The position numbers were made by a program, and so were the translations under genes. Shown here piece by piece: positions 18,161 to 27,902 of a stretch of DNA of 64,000 nucleotides (positions are counted from its first letter, which is position 1; every line of letters begins with the position of its first letter). This DNA comes from Paramoeba atlantica (Eukaryota > Discosea): contig CDRNVI010000030.1 in the NCBI GenBank assembly GCA_977017575.1, positions 496,001 to 560,000 on the forward strand. The letters are read 5' to 3'. The notes beneath the pieces were generated by a model, which saw only the letters and a list, made by a program, of their open reading frames with translations, was not told where the DNA came from and did not search any database.

Positions 18161-20548
18161 ATCCGGAACGCTCTAAAGGCAGCTCGAGCAGGGAATCTTG
18201 GCAAAGCAACCAGGGTTCTGGACAACGTCTATCTCGACTCCTCACTAAGTTTGGACGACAAGGTACGACGGCTGAAAGAATTACACCCTCCTGGCGACCC
18301 GCCCCCTGCACCTACTTCGGAATATCCGCCAGCCGGTGTGGTTGAGTTGGAAGAAGTCCGGATGGCTATAACCAAGCTTGCCCATGGAGCGGCCCCGGGG
18401 CCGACAGGCCTCGGTGAGAATATCCTCCGCCTATTAGCCGACGACAACGAATCCTGTACCGCGCTATGTCACATGCTCAGGGACGTCATCAATGGTGATG
18501 TATGCGCATCGGTACGCAACAGATTAACTCGATGTAGAATTATTGCCCTTGCGAAACCACAAAACGGCATACGACCAATCGCGATGGGTGATACAGTGCT
18601 AAAAATATGCGGTTCCATTCTGTTGCAACGCCAAGAGGCATCTCTAAAAGGCTTCTTCTATCCCATCCAACGTGGAGTCCTACAGAAAAACGCGTGCGAA
18701 AGCATTGTTCACGAACTCCTCAAGGACCGCGATTCCGGACACACTATCCTGACAGTAGACTACTCGAACGCGTATAACACTCCACAAAGAGCGGCCATTG
18801 CACGGGCACTGCAGCAAAACAGCGCTTTCAAACCATTTATGCGGATGTTCTACTGCGAATACGGCGACCCCTCGGACTTGCTTTTCTTTGCGAACAACCG
18901 CCTCCACACTACGATAAAGAGCACGTCCGGGGTACGGCAAGGCTCTGCGCTTTCCTCTCTTTACTTTTGTGCACTACTACAAGGAGCGTTGGTGGAACTC
19001 GCCGAGTTATTCCCCGAGGTTAAAATCCGCGCCTATATGGATGATGTGACGATGTCGTCGAAAAACCGTCTTTCCCTAGAAGCAGCCTTCCTGCAGCTGC
19101 GTGAATTATCATCCGACATTGGCCTCAATATCAACTTCTCGAAATCAGAATGGTTTGATCACGAAGCTACTAAGCAAAACAACGAACAATCATTGGCTCT
19201 CAGTTCTTTAGGGGTATCCAAGTGTGACAAAACTATCAAAATTCTCGGCGCCTACATTGGGCAACGTGCAGAGATAAGTGCTCTTCTCGTCCGAAAACTT
19301 GAGAAACATCAATGTTTATTCCGCAGGCTACGAAAAATGGGTCCTAGCAACATCTCCCTCGCCATGCTGCAACGATGTGCACTCCCGCGAAACGATTATC
19401 ACCTTCGAGTTCACCGACCGGCAGAATCCCTGGATATGGCACAAAGATTTGACACAGAAATTGCTGATATTGTAAAATATTGGTTCTTCGCAGATGACAC
19501 TTCCATTCAACTAGCGTCACTACCGCAACACTTGGGTGGCCTTGGGCTAACTCCTTCTACTCTGAAGCAGCGATACTATTTTGACACCGCACGAAAATCT
19601 ATTGATGAGCAACTAATTACCCCTAAAGCTCCGGTAGGTATTCGCATGTCGAAAGATCAAAACAGAGACACGAAACCCATGCAGCAAACAGCTCGAGTAC
19701 ATGCATCCCAAGCCATAAAAAAAGAACAAAAAGATCTAGCAACAGACCTACGCAAAGACCCACGATTGGACTCCATTCTGAAGCGAACCACGACGTCATT
19801 TCGCCACCTACAATCCACTAGCGGATATGTGAATCCCTACCTTTTCCGATATACCATTATGACCAGGTTGGGAATCAAGCTTCCTTCGATGCCGGACAGA
19901 GCCGAGTGCCCGGGTTGTGCTGCTGAGATGAGATCGGACGAAATCTTCCAACATATAATCGGATGCACAAAATGCGCAGGAATGAACGCAACAAGAAAGC
20001 ATTCATCTCTTGTACGGTTCCTAGCAGATCTGTGCTCTAAAGCGGGCCTCCCCTCTGTGATTGAACCGCGCATGCATGCTTCCTTTTACTGCACAAAATG
20101 CAAAGCGCACATTTCTCCAGAATCGATTGAGAAGCACCCTTGCCGTGCCCGAAGAATACGCTCTGGCCCCGACCTCGGTATTATGTGGCCACACATGGGC
20201 GAAGTACTGTATGACATCACCGTAGTTCACACCGGAAGCTTAAGCTATCGGAAGATGACTGAAACACAGCTGTTGCAAAATGCGATTGAGAGGAAAAGGA
20301 AAAAGTACTTTGAATCCGGCGGGATCGAAGAAGATTACTTTAAGTGCATTGCAATGACCGAAAGTGGTTCTTTGCACGAACACACACGGAATCTCATAGC
20401 CTCCCTCGCTAAGAGAGCGAACCTTAACGTTCCTGAAGTTCGTGAGGCATTTCAGCTTGAGATTGAAAAACTCAACGCTTATACAATTGTCTCACAGCTC
20501 CGTGACCTCCTACCGCGAGCTTCATGGCTCGGTTCTATGAAAGCTTGA
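18161..20548 (+). CDS. Family 1 RT-RLE polyprotein, 5'-truncated (unit B)
   Basis: Copy of 10296-12683. Protein differences noticed: IAHIVKYW to IADIVKYW, HASKAIKK to HASQAIKK, and MPERAEC to MPDRAEC. The frame has stayed open in both copies. Confidence 0.9.
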   Translation: MRNALKAARAGNLGKATRVLDNVYLDSSLSLDDKVRRLKELHPPGDPPPAPTSEYPPAGVVELEEVRMAITKLAHGAAPGPTGLGENILRLLADDNESCTALCHMLRDVINGDVCASVRNRLTRCRIIALAKPQNGIRPIAMGDTVLKICGSILLQRQEASLKGFFYPIQRGVLQKNACESIVHELLKDRDSGHTILTVDYSNAYNTPQRAAIARALQQNSAFKPFMRMFYCEYGDPSDLLFFANNRLHTTIKSTSGVRQGSALSSLYFCALLQGALVELAELFPEVKIRAYMDDVTMSSKNRLSLEAAFLQLRELSSDIGLNINFSKSEWFDHEATKQNNEQSLALSSLGVSKCDKTIKILGAYIGQRAEISALLVRKLEKHQCLFRRLRKMGPSNISLAMLQRCALPRNDYHLRVHRPAESLDMAQRFDTEIADIVKYWFFADDTSIQLASLPQHLGGLGLTPSTLKQRYYFDTARKSIDEQLITPKAPVGIRMSKDQNRDTKPMQQTARVHASQAIKKEQKDLATDLRKDPRLDSILKRTTTSFRHLQSTSGYVNPYLFRYTIMTRLGIKLPSMPDRAECPGCAAEMRSDEIFQHIIGCTKCAGMNATRKHSSLVRFLADLCSKAGLPSVIEPRMHASFYCTKCKAHISPESIEKHPCRARRIRSGPDLGIMWPHMGEVLYDITVVHTGSLSYRKMTETQLLQNAIERKRKKYFESGGIEEDYFKCIAMTESGSLHEHTRNLIASLAKRANLNVPEVREAFQLEIEKLNAYTIVSQLRDLLPRASWLGSMKA

Positions 20549-21341
20549 AAAGGACGATAGGACACAAGTTTGCGTGATAATCTTTTTTGTTGGTGTTTCA
20601 GAAATGCGAAATATGAGTTTACGATATGAAATTTAGGATACTATAACTGAAGTTCTAATTTTTGTGGATGGGGGTATTGCACGTCCTTTCCCAAGCATAT
20701 TCCCCCATCCCCTGTTTATGCACCCCTCGTTTATACACCCCGCAATAAATACTGTAACTTAAGGCAGGTTGAATTATTAGTTTTGGGCTACAACATATGG
20801 GAAGGTTATGTACACGACGTTGATGCGTCGTTGCACAATCTTTAGAGCGAAATGATATTTAGGTTCATTGTTCAGAAATTCTTCGGGTGCGTCTAGTGGC
20901 GTTGGTGCATTGATTTGTGTGGTGCAAACGGTGTGGTGTAATTGCTCGTGCGGTCTAGTAGCGCAGTCCTCTGCCTTCTTCGTTTCTTCTGCCTTTCGGC
21001 GAGCCGTTTCTTCTGCCTTCAGTCTTCTGCGTCGTTGCCCGTTAGGGGAGGGGGGGCACTCGATGAATATTCATCGAACGCACTGTCCGTTCGATGAATG
21101 GATTGCAGTACGACCCGTTCGATGAATCATTCATCGAACAGGATGTCCTGTTCGATGAATGAAAACGCAATTTTTTTTTGTAAAAAAAAAGCTCGTTTCG
21201 GTCTGCATCATGCTCGTGGCTGCTACTTTGATCCGTAAGACAAAAACAAATCCGAAACGTTATCAAAAAGCGGAAGGATTCTTAAAACTATTGCCTCATA
21301 AGTTTACAAAGATAAAATCATAACTTACAAATACACAAACC
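20549..21341 (+). other. Non-coding tail of unit B with altered palindrome array
   Basis: Copy of 12684-13543 with the array at about 21059-21162. Relative to unit A, 32 bp equal to one complete palindrome are missing and the centre of the last palindrome reads TG in place of CA. Confidence 0.75.
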
Positions 21342-21830
21342 TGCGGAAGCGGCAGACACAGGTCCTCAGTGCGCGACCCAAAAAATATTGGGTTGGGGGT
21401 ACGTTCGTTGTACTCAACGAACTGCCGGATTTTCGTTGAGTACTCAACGAACGGAAATTTACGGTGCAAGTCAAGGACTTTTGCATCGGTCAAGGACTTT
21501 TGTGGAACACCCAAGAATTTTTTTTGATTTTCATTTTCCGTGTGTTCAGTATCCTACACTACACTATATACGTTGACAACGCCTGCGTAGCGAAAACTAC
21601 GAAATTCAGTGAGCTTCGCAAATTGCTTCCCACTAACGACGCACAGGGGAATCCTACGCGGGGTACGGCTCAGGCCCGCTCACGCGGGCCCTCGCCGTTT
21701 CGCGGCCGCGCGCACCCCCGCTCACGCGGGGGCCCCCGCGCGGCCAAAATGGGTACTAAAATTTGTTATCAAGGTAGTTGGGCTTCGCAAATTGCTTCCC
21801 ACGAATCTAGAGAGAAGCACACGTACAATA
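21342..21830. other. Unassigned stretch with palindromes and GC-rich hairpins
   Basis: No coding domain was recognised. It contains a class 2 palindrome (21432-21451), a GC-rich block with CCCGCTCACGCGGG-type inverted repeats (about 21670-21745) and a direct repeat CTTCGCAAATTGCTTCCCA (about 21614 and 21783). Confidence 0.55.
21404..21451. repeat. Palindrome pair, class 2
   Basis: TTCGTTGAGTACTCAACGAA at 21432-21451 is a perfect 20-bp palindrome. An 18-bp version lacking the central AG lies just upstream (21404-21421). It has the same length and TTCG...CGAA ends as the class 1 palindrome but a different interior. Confidence 0.85.
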
Positions 21831-21831
21831 A

Positions 21832-21868
21832 TCTTTAACGATAAAGATACAGTTTCTGTACCTTGTTG
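21832..21868 (+). other. Spliced-leader sequence, copy 4
   Basis: Full 37 nt followed by a 23-nt leader and then the ATG of MGVFTRSKAK. It marks the 5' end of a trans-spliced retrocopy. Confidence 0.8.
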
Positions 21869-21891
21869 ATTATTTACTTTTTTTACCTTTC

Positions 21892-22191
21892 ATGGGAGTG
21901 TTCACACGCTCCAAAGCAAAAGAATCAGGAGTAGCTCCTGAGATTTTGCCGCTCCCTCGTGCCCGATGGAAAAAGAAGGCCGTGATGCCAACTCATCCGC
22001 CCGCCGTGCTAATATCCACCACCTCCGCATGGAGCGCGCGGGTCGCCAAAAAATATAATTATGTCCCAGGGCTACGCTCACAGTTGAGCCTTGCTCGCAA
22101 AAGGGGGCTTTTGCCTCCAGAAGCGGGCTACGCTCACAGTTGGGCCTTGCTCGCAGACGGGGGCCTTGCTTGCACACTTGGGCTTCGCTGA
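21892..22191 (+). pseudogene. Family 1 N-terminal fragment (MGVFTRSKAK)
   Basis: The first ~30 residues (MGVFTRSKAKESGVAPEILPLPRARWKKK) match the N-termini at 7408 (-) and 55039 (-). The similarity then ends and the frame runs through unrelated repeats to a stop. Only the 5' end of an element is present, capped by the spliced leader. Confidence 0.75.
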
Positions 22192-22210
22192 CAGTTGGGC
22201 CTTGCCTCCA
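22067..22210. repeat. Degenerate GGGCTACGCTCACAGTTG repeats
   Basis: Three degenerate copies of GGGCTWCGCTSACAGTTGRG followed by CCTTGCTCGCA-like sequence start at about 22067, 22124 and 22180. They resemble minisatellite units with a spacing of about 57 bp. Confidence 0.65.
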
Positions 22211-22282
22211 GACATGTAAACGAGATGGTAATGTTCAAATTCCCCCCAAAAAAAATCGAGACGAAAAATTCGTGCAGCAGTG

Positions 22283-22412
22283 CCCGTTGGATGAATGATT
22301 CATCGAACGCACTGCCCGTTCGATGAATATTCATCGAACGGGACGCCGTTCAATGAATATTCATCGAACGCACGGTGCCTTCGATGAATTTTCATCGAAT
22401 GCCCCACCTGGC
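22283..22412. repeat. Palindrome array, class 1, second location
   Basis: The perfect palindrome TTCGATGAATATTCATCGAA is at 22319-22338, with variants at about 22289 (centre changed), 22350 (CAATGAATATTCATCGAA) and 22380 (TTCGATGAATTTTCATCGAA). It is separate from the tandem units but uses the same arms, so the palindrome is a dispersed family. Confidence 0.8.
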
Positions 22413-22419
22413 CGCCCGT

Positions 22420-22954
22420 TAGTTTCATCCACGATGACAGCGGAGGGGTTAAGAGGACGCAATATTTCTTCATCTGTGATCGGGCGATTGTACTCTGGTG
22501 TTTCGGATTGGCAGCGGAGAGGGGGGGGCAGTGGCAGTGGTGATGGCGACGGATGCGATCTCATTGGCGAAAAGTGTGATGGTGGGAGTGATGTCGCTAA
22601 TGGGGGAAATCGAAGAGCGTAGGGGGATGACGGCTCGGCTGTCATTCTGAGGGCTCGTGCTCGCGCTTTTCGGGAGAAGGTGTGCATGCTGGGTCTTGAG
22701 GCTGGCGGGGAAGTCGGCGGAGACGAGATGTTTTGGAGGTGGACGTAAGATCGCCCCGGAGACTGCTGTGGAGGAGTCTGCGGTGTAGATTGTGGTTGCG
22801 CAGGTGTAAGGGCAGCGGGAGGAGAAAATGCCGTAGATGGCGCAGTACCGGGAGGGGAAGGAGGCGACGCAATAGGTGGAGCAGTACCGGGAGGGGAAGG
22901 ATTCTGAGCAACAGATGGCACAGCGGAAGATGATGATGATGATGAATTAGGCAA
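22420..22954 (-). pseudogene. Proline-rich N-terminal region of a family 1 element
   Basis: The ORF is rich in P and S. The segment PSMHTFSRKARARALR corresponds to PTMHTLSRRARAKKVR in the long N-terminus at 52525-55039. The initiator region is not present, and the frame runs into the palindrome array at its 3' side. Confidence 0.55.
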
Positions 22955-23035
22955 TATATCTCCGAGGAGATGTTACCTCCCTAGACCAAGCCTCCCCTTA
23001 TCGCTTGCTAGGAGCTGTGCCACGCAGCACGCAAG

Positions 23036-23072
23036 TCTTTAACGATAAAGATACAGTTTCTGTACCTTGTTG
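23036..23072 (+). other. Spliced-leader sequence, copy 5
   Basis: Full 37 nt, 28 nt upstream of the ATG of the ORF at 23101. The upstream flank is not poly(A). Confidence 0.8.
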
Positions 23073-23100
23073 ACCATCTTTTTGTTAAGATTTTAACAAA

Positions 23101-23475
23101 ATGACGACGGATGCGTCAGGTGCGGTCGAGGTGCGCGTTGTTCGCGAATGTCTCGATCGTTCCACGCTTGGTCGGGGCTCTCTTTTTCTGCCGCCTATTC
23201 CGGTTGAAAATAAGGGCGCAAAACTCCGTCGCAGTGCGTTATCAAGTCTCATGCGCTGGATGCGTAGAGGTTGCCATATTGCAGTCGTATGGCGGTATGA
23301 TGGTTCTCGGAAATACCGACTATGGGAGGGAGATGTTATGGGAAACTTTGAGGATACTGATCGCTTCAGCGTGAAGTATCATCAAAGAGCTGACCTGGTG
23401 TTTCCCTTCCCCCCCATTTCCGCAAGAGTTATCATATGCGCTGTTATGTCAGGGCATCCGGCTTATGTCGGATGA
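23101..23475 (+). CDS. Unknown 124-residue ORF behind a spliced leader
   Basis: It starts 28 nt after the spliced leader (MTTDASGAVEVRVVREC...) and ends ...VIICAVMSGHPAYVG. I recognise no domain; it is basic in the middle (LRRSALSSLMRWMRRG). It lies about 530 bp upstream of the LINE ORF at 24003 in the same orientation, so it could be a small ORF1 of that LINE. It could also be an independent trans-spliced gene. Confidence 0.5.
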   Translation: MTTDASGAVEVRVVRECLDRSTLGRGSLFLPPIPVENKGAKLRRSALSSLMRWMRRGCHIAVVWRYDGSRKYRLWEGDVMGNFEDTDRFSVKYHQRADLVFPFPPISARVIICAVMSGHPAYVG

Positions 23476-23510
23476 TGGGACTTAGCGATCCCAGCTTCCC
23501 GAGCTAACTC

Positions 23511-23700
23511 ACCCGGCGTCGCATAACAAGACGCTAAAGAACTAGGGTGAATACGATGAATACAATATGGATGACACTACCCGGTGCCAGTAAAACGAGG
23601 CACTAAATAATTAGGGTGGATGTCATTCTGGCAACGTAGAATGGGTGGCACCGCCCGGTACCGAATATAACAAGGTACTAAGAAACTAGGGTGGGTGCCA
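23511..23700 (+). repeat. Three hairpin repeats with compensatory stems
   Basis: Three units share CCGG-stem-loop-stem-TAA...ACTAGGGTG or a close variant. The stems are GCGTC/GACGC (23516-23520, 23530-23534), GTGCC/GGCAC (23584-23588, 23599-23603) and GTACC/GGTAC (23658-23662, 23674-23678). The loop is 9-11 nt and A-rich. The changes keep pairing. Two further units lie on the other strand at 29202-29222 and 29334-29354. Confidence 0.7.
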
Positions 23701-24002
23701 TTCGGGCTAATCTTTGGAATGTGTCTGTGTTTTTTTTTTTTATCCACCCTCAAAAGATAGAGTGGTTTTTTTTGGTCAAGGGGCGCCTTATTTGCATTAC
23801 CTAAGGCGCAGGGGTATAGCGCACCCCACCTCCCTAGCTGTAACCTAACTCCTCTCCAAACGGAGGTCAGCCGTAGCTTGCTATGGCTGGCTCTCCGGAT
23901 ACGTCGCAAGACGTATTCGGACTGCCCGTTTGGGGAGTTGAGGGGCCATAACTTTTCGGAGTCAAAAGGCCCAATACATCATCATCATCATGCGCTGTTC
24001 GA

Positions 24003-26619
24003 ATGAGATCGGCTCCCTCCCGGCGTAAGAGGCGATGGCGTCGCTGCGCTACCAAATCGACGTCGCCCGGCGAGCATGTCGATCGCGCTTTGGAGAACCA
24101 AAATGGTTCGGCTGTGAAGGAGAAGTTGTCGATAGCGACCCTGAATGTGACCTCATTAAAATTAGAGGGGGGGGATTTGTTTTCTATTCGATCGTGTGTC
24201 CGATTGAAGGAAATATTGAACCTTATGAGTAGCAAGAGGATTCACATACTGGGGTTGCAGGAAACGAGGTTCCGTTTTGATTCTCGTCTCTTTGGTGAGA
24301 TTCTACGTCAGCAAACGGAGGACACCGGCGTTACGTATTACTTATATTTTTCCTCAGCAACGTCCGACCGTTCTTACAACGGAATGGCGCTCGTTAGTAC
24401 TTTTCCATTGGAAAAGGTGCGGGTTATCTCAGAACGGATTATGACTGCACAGTTTCCTTGGGAAAACGGGAACGCTACACTATTCAATGTGTACGGTCCC
24501 ATTAGGGATTCTTCTAAGGAAATGAAATCTACCTTCGACGCTTCTTTAAGAAAGGCCGTTCGCGATCTTGAATCCACGAACCCCCAACGACCTACGATCT
24601 TAATTGGAGATTTTAATTCCCCTTTAACGCTGGTCAACAAAACTGCTGAAGACAAAGCAGCTGTAGCACGATTTCGCGCCTTACTTGTAGACGTTGGTTG
24701 CAAGTCTGCCCACACTCTCTCACCAAGCTCTCGAAAGTGGACTTGTAAACTTCCCAATGGCGCTGAGAGACAATTAGATCATATTATAATTTCCAATAGA
24801 TACGCGTCAGCAATACAACATCATAAAGTTTTACTTGCTCCTTTCCCAACGCAGCACTGCTCGGTTGTCACCCGTCTCAAGATTAAGTGGAAAGCGCATG
24901 AAACACAACCTGGCAATCATTTGCCATGGTACAACCTAAAATCAGAAAATATTTGCAAGGAATTCAATAAATGTACCCAACAAGCTGTTTTCAAAGTAAT
25001 CGGAGAGGGAAGACCCGACCCGTGGGAGGTTTTATCAGAGGGGATACTATATGCGGCACAGAAAACACTTCCGGATTTCGAGGCACCAAGTGACTTAAGT
25101 AAATCCAATGGGCAACGAGAAGAAACAAACAAACAAGAGGAAATATTATCACTCAGCGCCCTGTACAAATCTAGTCGAAATGCGCATACATTCAAAGGTC
25201 TTGTAGACAAGAGTTGTGAGCAAATTGAGGAAACAATTGAAGCTGAATGTGCAATTCTCCAAGAAAAACTACGGAAAAACCATTCCAGCCCTTGGAGATT
25301 CATTCGCGAAATATGCGGAATGAGGAAAACAGTTTTTAATTATGGCGCAGGTCAATCAAACCGGAAACGACTAGCAGCCGTTAAGGACTTCTTCTCTAAA
25401 ATTGCTAACCGAGGTGTTGGAGACACAAAAGTTGAATTTGATGAGGCCAAAAACTTTGAAGGAGAAATCATGGATTCACCTTTCACAGAAGATGAACTTG
25501 CATGCGCTGCGCGTAGACTTAAACGAGGAAAAGCTCCAGGACTCGACGAGATACCAGCGGAAGCGTACATATCCATACTCGAAGAAAATTCTTTACGCCA
25601 TCTCCTTCTTGGAATCATCAACAAAGCCCTTGAAACGGGAAAGACGCACCATCTCTGGAAAACCGTTCTGCAAGTCCCCGTACCGAAAAAAGGTGATCTT
25701 TCCGAGCTGCGGAATTGGCGCCCAATATGTCTTGTCAACGTTATCCTCAAGCTAATTAACGGTATGATTTTGAATCGTATTCGGCCCTCGACCGAGCGAG
25801 TTCTACGCGAAAATCAATATGGTTTCCGCCCGGAGAGGTCCATCTGTGGAGCCCAAATTATTCTCAATGAAATCCTCACGAAATCAAGACGGAATCGAAG
25901 TCACGAAAATGTCATGATTGCTTTCATCGACTTCGCGAGTGCCTTTCCATCGCTTTCACACTCATCTATCAGGGCAGCGTTACATTCGTTCCACGTAGGA
26001 CCTCGAATGACAACCCTTGCAATGTCGGCCTACGAGGGCTTAGAGGCCATTGTACGTACCCCGTTTGGGAAAACCAGCTCCTTTCCTATTACCTCGGGTA
26101 TTTTGCAAGGGGATGTGCTGGCTCCGTATTTATTTATCATGGTTCTCGATCGCATCCTTCACGCGGCATTGAAAAATAAAGATGATGGACTAACGCTGAG
26201 CTCCGCCGGAACCAGAAAACGTGGATATAAATCAACACGAGTGACTGATATTGATTACGCTGATGATTTGATCCTGTTTTCCGACTCCAAACGTTCATTA
26301 GAAAGGATGGTCGACAGCGTCGCTACTGAAGCATCCAAAGCTAATTTGAGTATAGCCGCTGGTGTCAACAAAACGGCATGGATGTCCATCTCGAAGAATG
26401 AGAATAAGGATGGCGATCTCCTTTCATCAACTTGTGGGAACATTCCGAAAGTAAAATCGTACCGCCATCTGGGGCATGTTCAGCATGAAACCGAGCCTAA
26501 ATTAACATTAACCGACAGATTACGTTTGACGTGGGCGTGTTTTAGCAAACTACGAGGTATTTGGATCTCGCCTCTTCGCGTAAAGGCTAAGCTTCGAATT
26601 TTTGACACCCTTTTTTTGG
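24003..26619 (+). pseudogene. Ingi/L1Tc-like LINE: apurinic endonuclease and RT, 3'-truncated
   Basis: The ORF starts MRSAPSRRKRRW. Endonuclease motifs follow in order: LSIATLNVTSL, ILGLQETRF, NVYGPI, ILIGDFNSP, QLDHIIIS and TQHCSVV, covering the N, E, D/N, D and H positions of APE-type nucleases. The RT has LKRGKAPGLDEIPAEAY, VPVPKKGDLSELRNWRPICLVN, QYGFRPERS, IAFIDFASAFPS (A), SGILQGDVLAPYLF (B) and DIDYADDLILFS (C). Homology stops after AKLRIFDTL at about 26615, and the frame then runs into low-complexity sequence. The 3' part, including any RNase H, is absent. Such LINEs nick DNA with the APE domain and prime on the nick. Confidence 0.9.
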
Positions 26620-27770
26620 GGCTGTTGTTTGGCTCTTTTTGGGGCAATTGTTGGCTCTTTTTGTTGACCTACTCTCTACTTTTCACCTTATGCATTGTGG
26701 GGGCGATTCCCCCCGGAAGCCCATGGTATCGAGCGAAGGAAAGTCGCGGAAAAAGATAATACCCACCATGGTCGACGTCGCCTGCATTGGTAGTTTGAGA
26801 TATTGTGAGTCAATATTTCCCCGTTTGAAGTTTGATGAGCCGATTCTTATCATTGGATCCGTGTGTCGTTCGGCCCTCGAGCATTTAAAACCTTTTTCAG
26901 CTCGGTCCGCGCATCTTGCAGGTCAAATGATATCGGAACGCAAATCTCAGAATGGTGAGACAGAGCCAGCGAACTTTATCTTTCGCAAACTTGTGATGTG
27001 CGAATTCATTCCAATCAAAGTCTCAAAAATTGATTTCGAGCGCCTAAAACCCATTTCAGCTCAGTTGATTTGCGAAATTTATTTGAAAAGTGTTTCGCGC
27101 CTCATAAACGCTAAAACGCCAAGGCAGCTGAAGGTCATTTTCCCACGAGAGCCCATGGTATCGAGAGGAGGAAAGTCGCGGAAAAAGACAATACCCACCA
27201 TGGTCGACGTCGCCTGCATTGGTAGTTTGAGATGTTGTGAGTCAATATTTCCCCGTTTGAAGTTTGATGAGCCGATTCTTATCATTGGATCTGTGTGTCG
27301 TTCGGTCCTTGAGCATTTAAAACCTTTTTCAGCTCGGTCCGTGCATCTCGCAGGTCAAATGATATCGGAATGCAAGTCCGAGAATGGCGGGACAGAGCTA
27401 GCCAACTTTATCTTTCGCAAACTTGTGATGTGCGAATTCATTCCATTCAAAGTCTCAAAAATTGATTTCGAGCGCCTAAAACCCATTTCAGCTCAGTTGA
27501 TTTGCGAGATTTATTCGGAAAGTGTTTCGCGCCTCATAAACGCTAAAACGCCAAGGCAGTTGAAAGTTGATCGGGGTGAGATTGATCAGAAAGAAGGGGC
27601 ACCAGGCATGGTGCATAGAAAGTGAATTTTGCAGCGCCCTAGCAGCCAACAAAGTTCAAGCAAAGTGATTTAATATAAGATCAACGCATTCTTTTTGCTG
27701 AGATCCTAAAAGTTTACGAAAAGAATTGTACAATGGAAATTTTGATTTCTGAGAATTAAAAAATGAGGTA
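26620..27770. other. Spacer with a 432-bp tandem repeat
   Basis: 26620-26715 is T/G-rich low complexity. The tandem repeat follows (separate entry). 27583-27770 shows nothing recognisable. An ORF of 328 codons crosses both repeat units because 432 is divisible by three, but most differences between the units change amino acids, so I do not call a gene. Confidence 0.55.
26719..27567. repeat. 432-bp direct tandem repeat, two copies
   Basis: Units start at GCCCATGGTATCGAG (26719 and 27151). I count roughly twenty differences between them, spread along the unit. Confidence 0.85.
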
Positions 27771-27902
27771 AATATGAGTAAAGGTTTCCTTTATTCTACG
27801 ATTAACACCCTTGTCTATCCCATACTAAACTACGGTACGTCATCCATGGTGATATCGGCATCGCAGGTGAGAAACGTTGAAGTACAGGTAAACAACATGA
27901 GG

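Larger units (their letters stand above)
13544..21341. repeat. Tandem segmental duplication, unit B
   Basis: Second copy of 5663-13543. Correspondence: +7881 up to the 18-bp repeats, +7863 to the poly(T) at 16496, +7865 to the palindrome array, then +7833. Similarity ends after AATACACAAACCT at about 21341, short of the full unit. Confidence 0.9.

Noticed and set aside
22283-22412. CRISPR-like array
   Set aside because: The repeats are palindromes that share arms, spacing is irregular, no cas genes are present and the context is eukaryotic.
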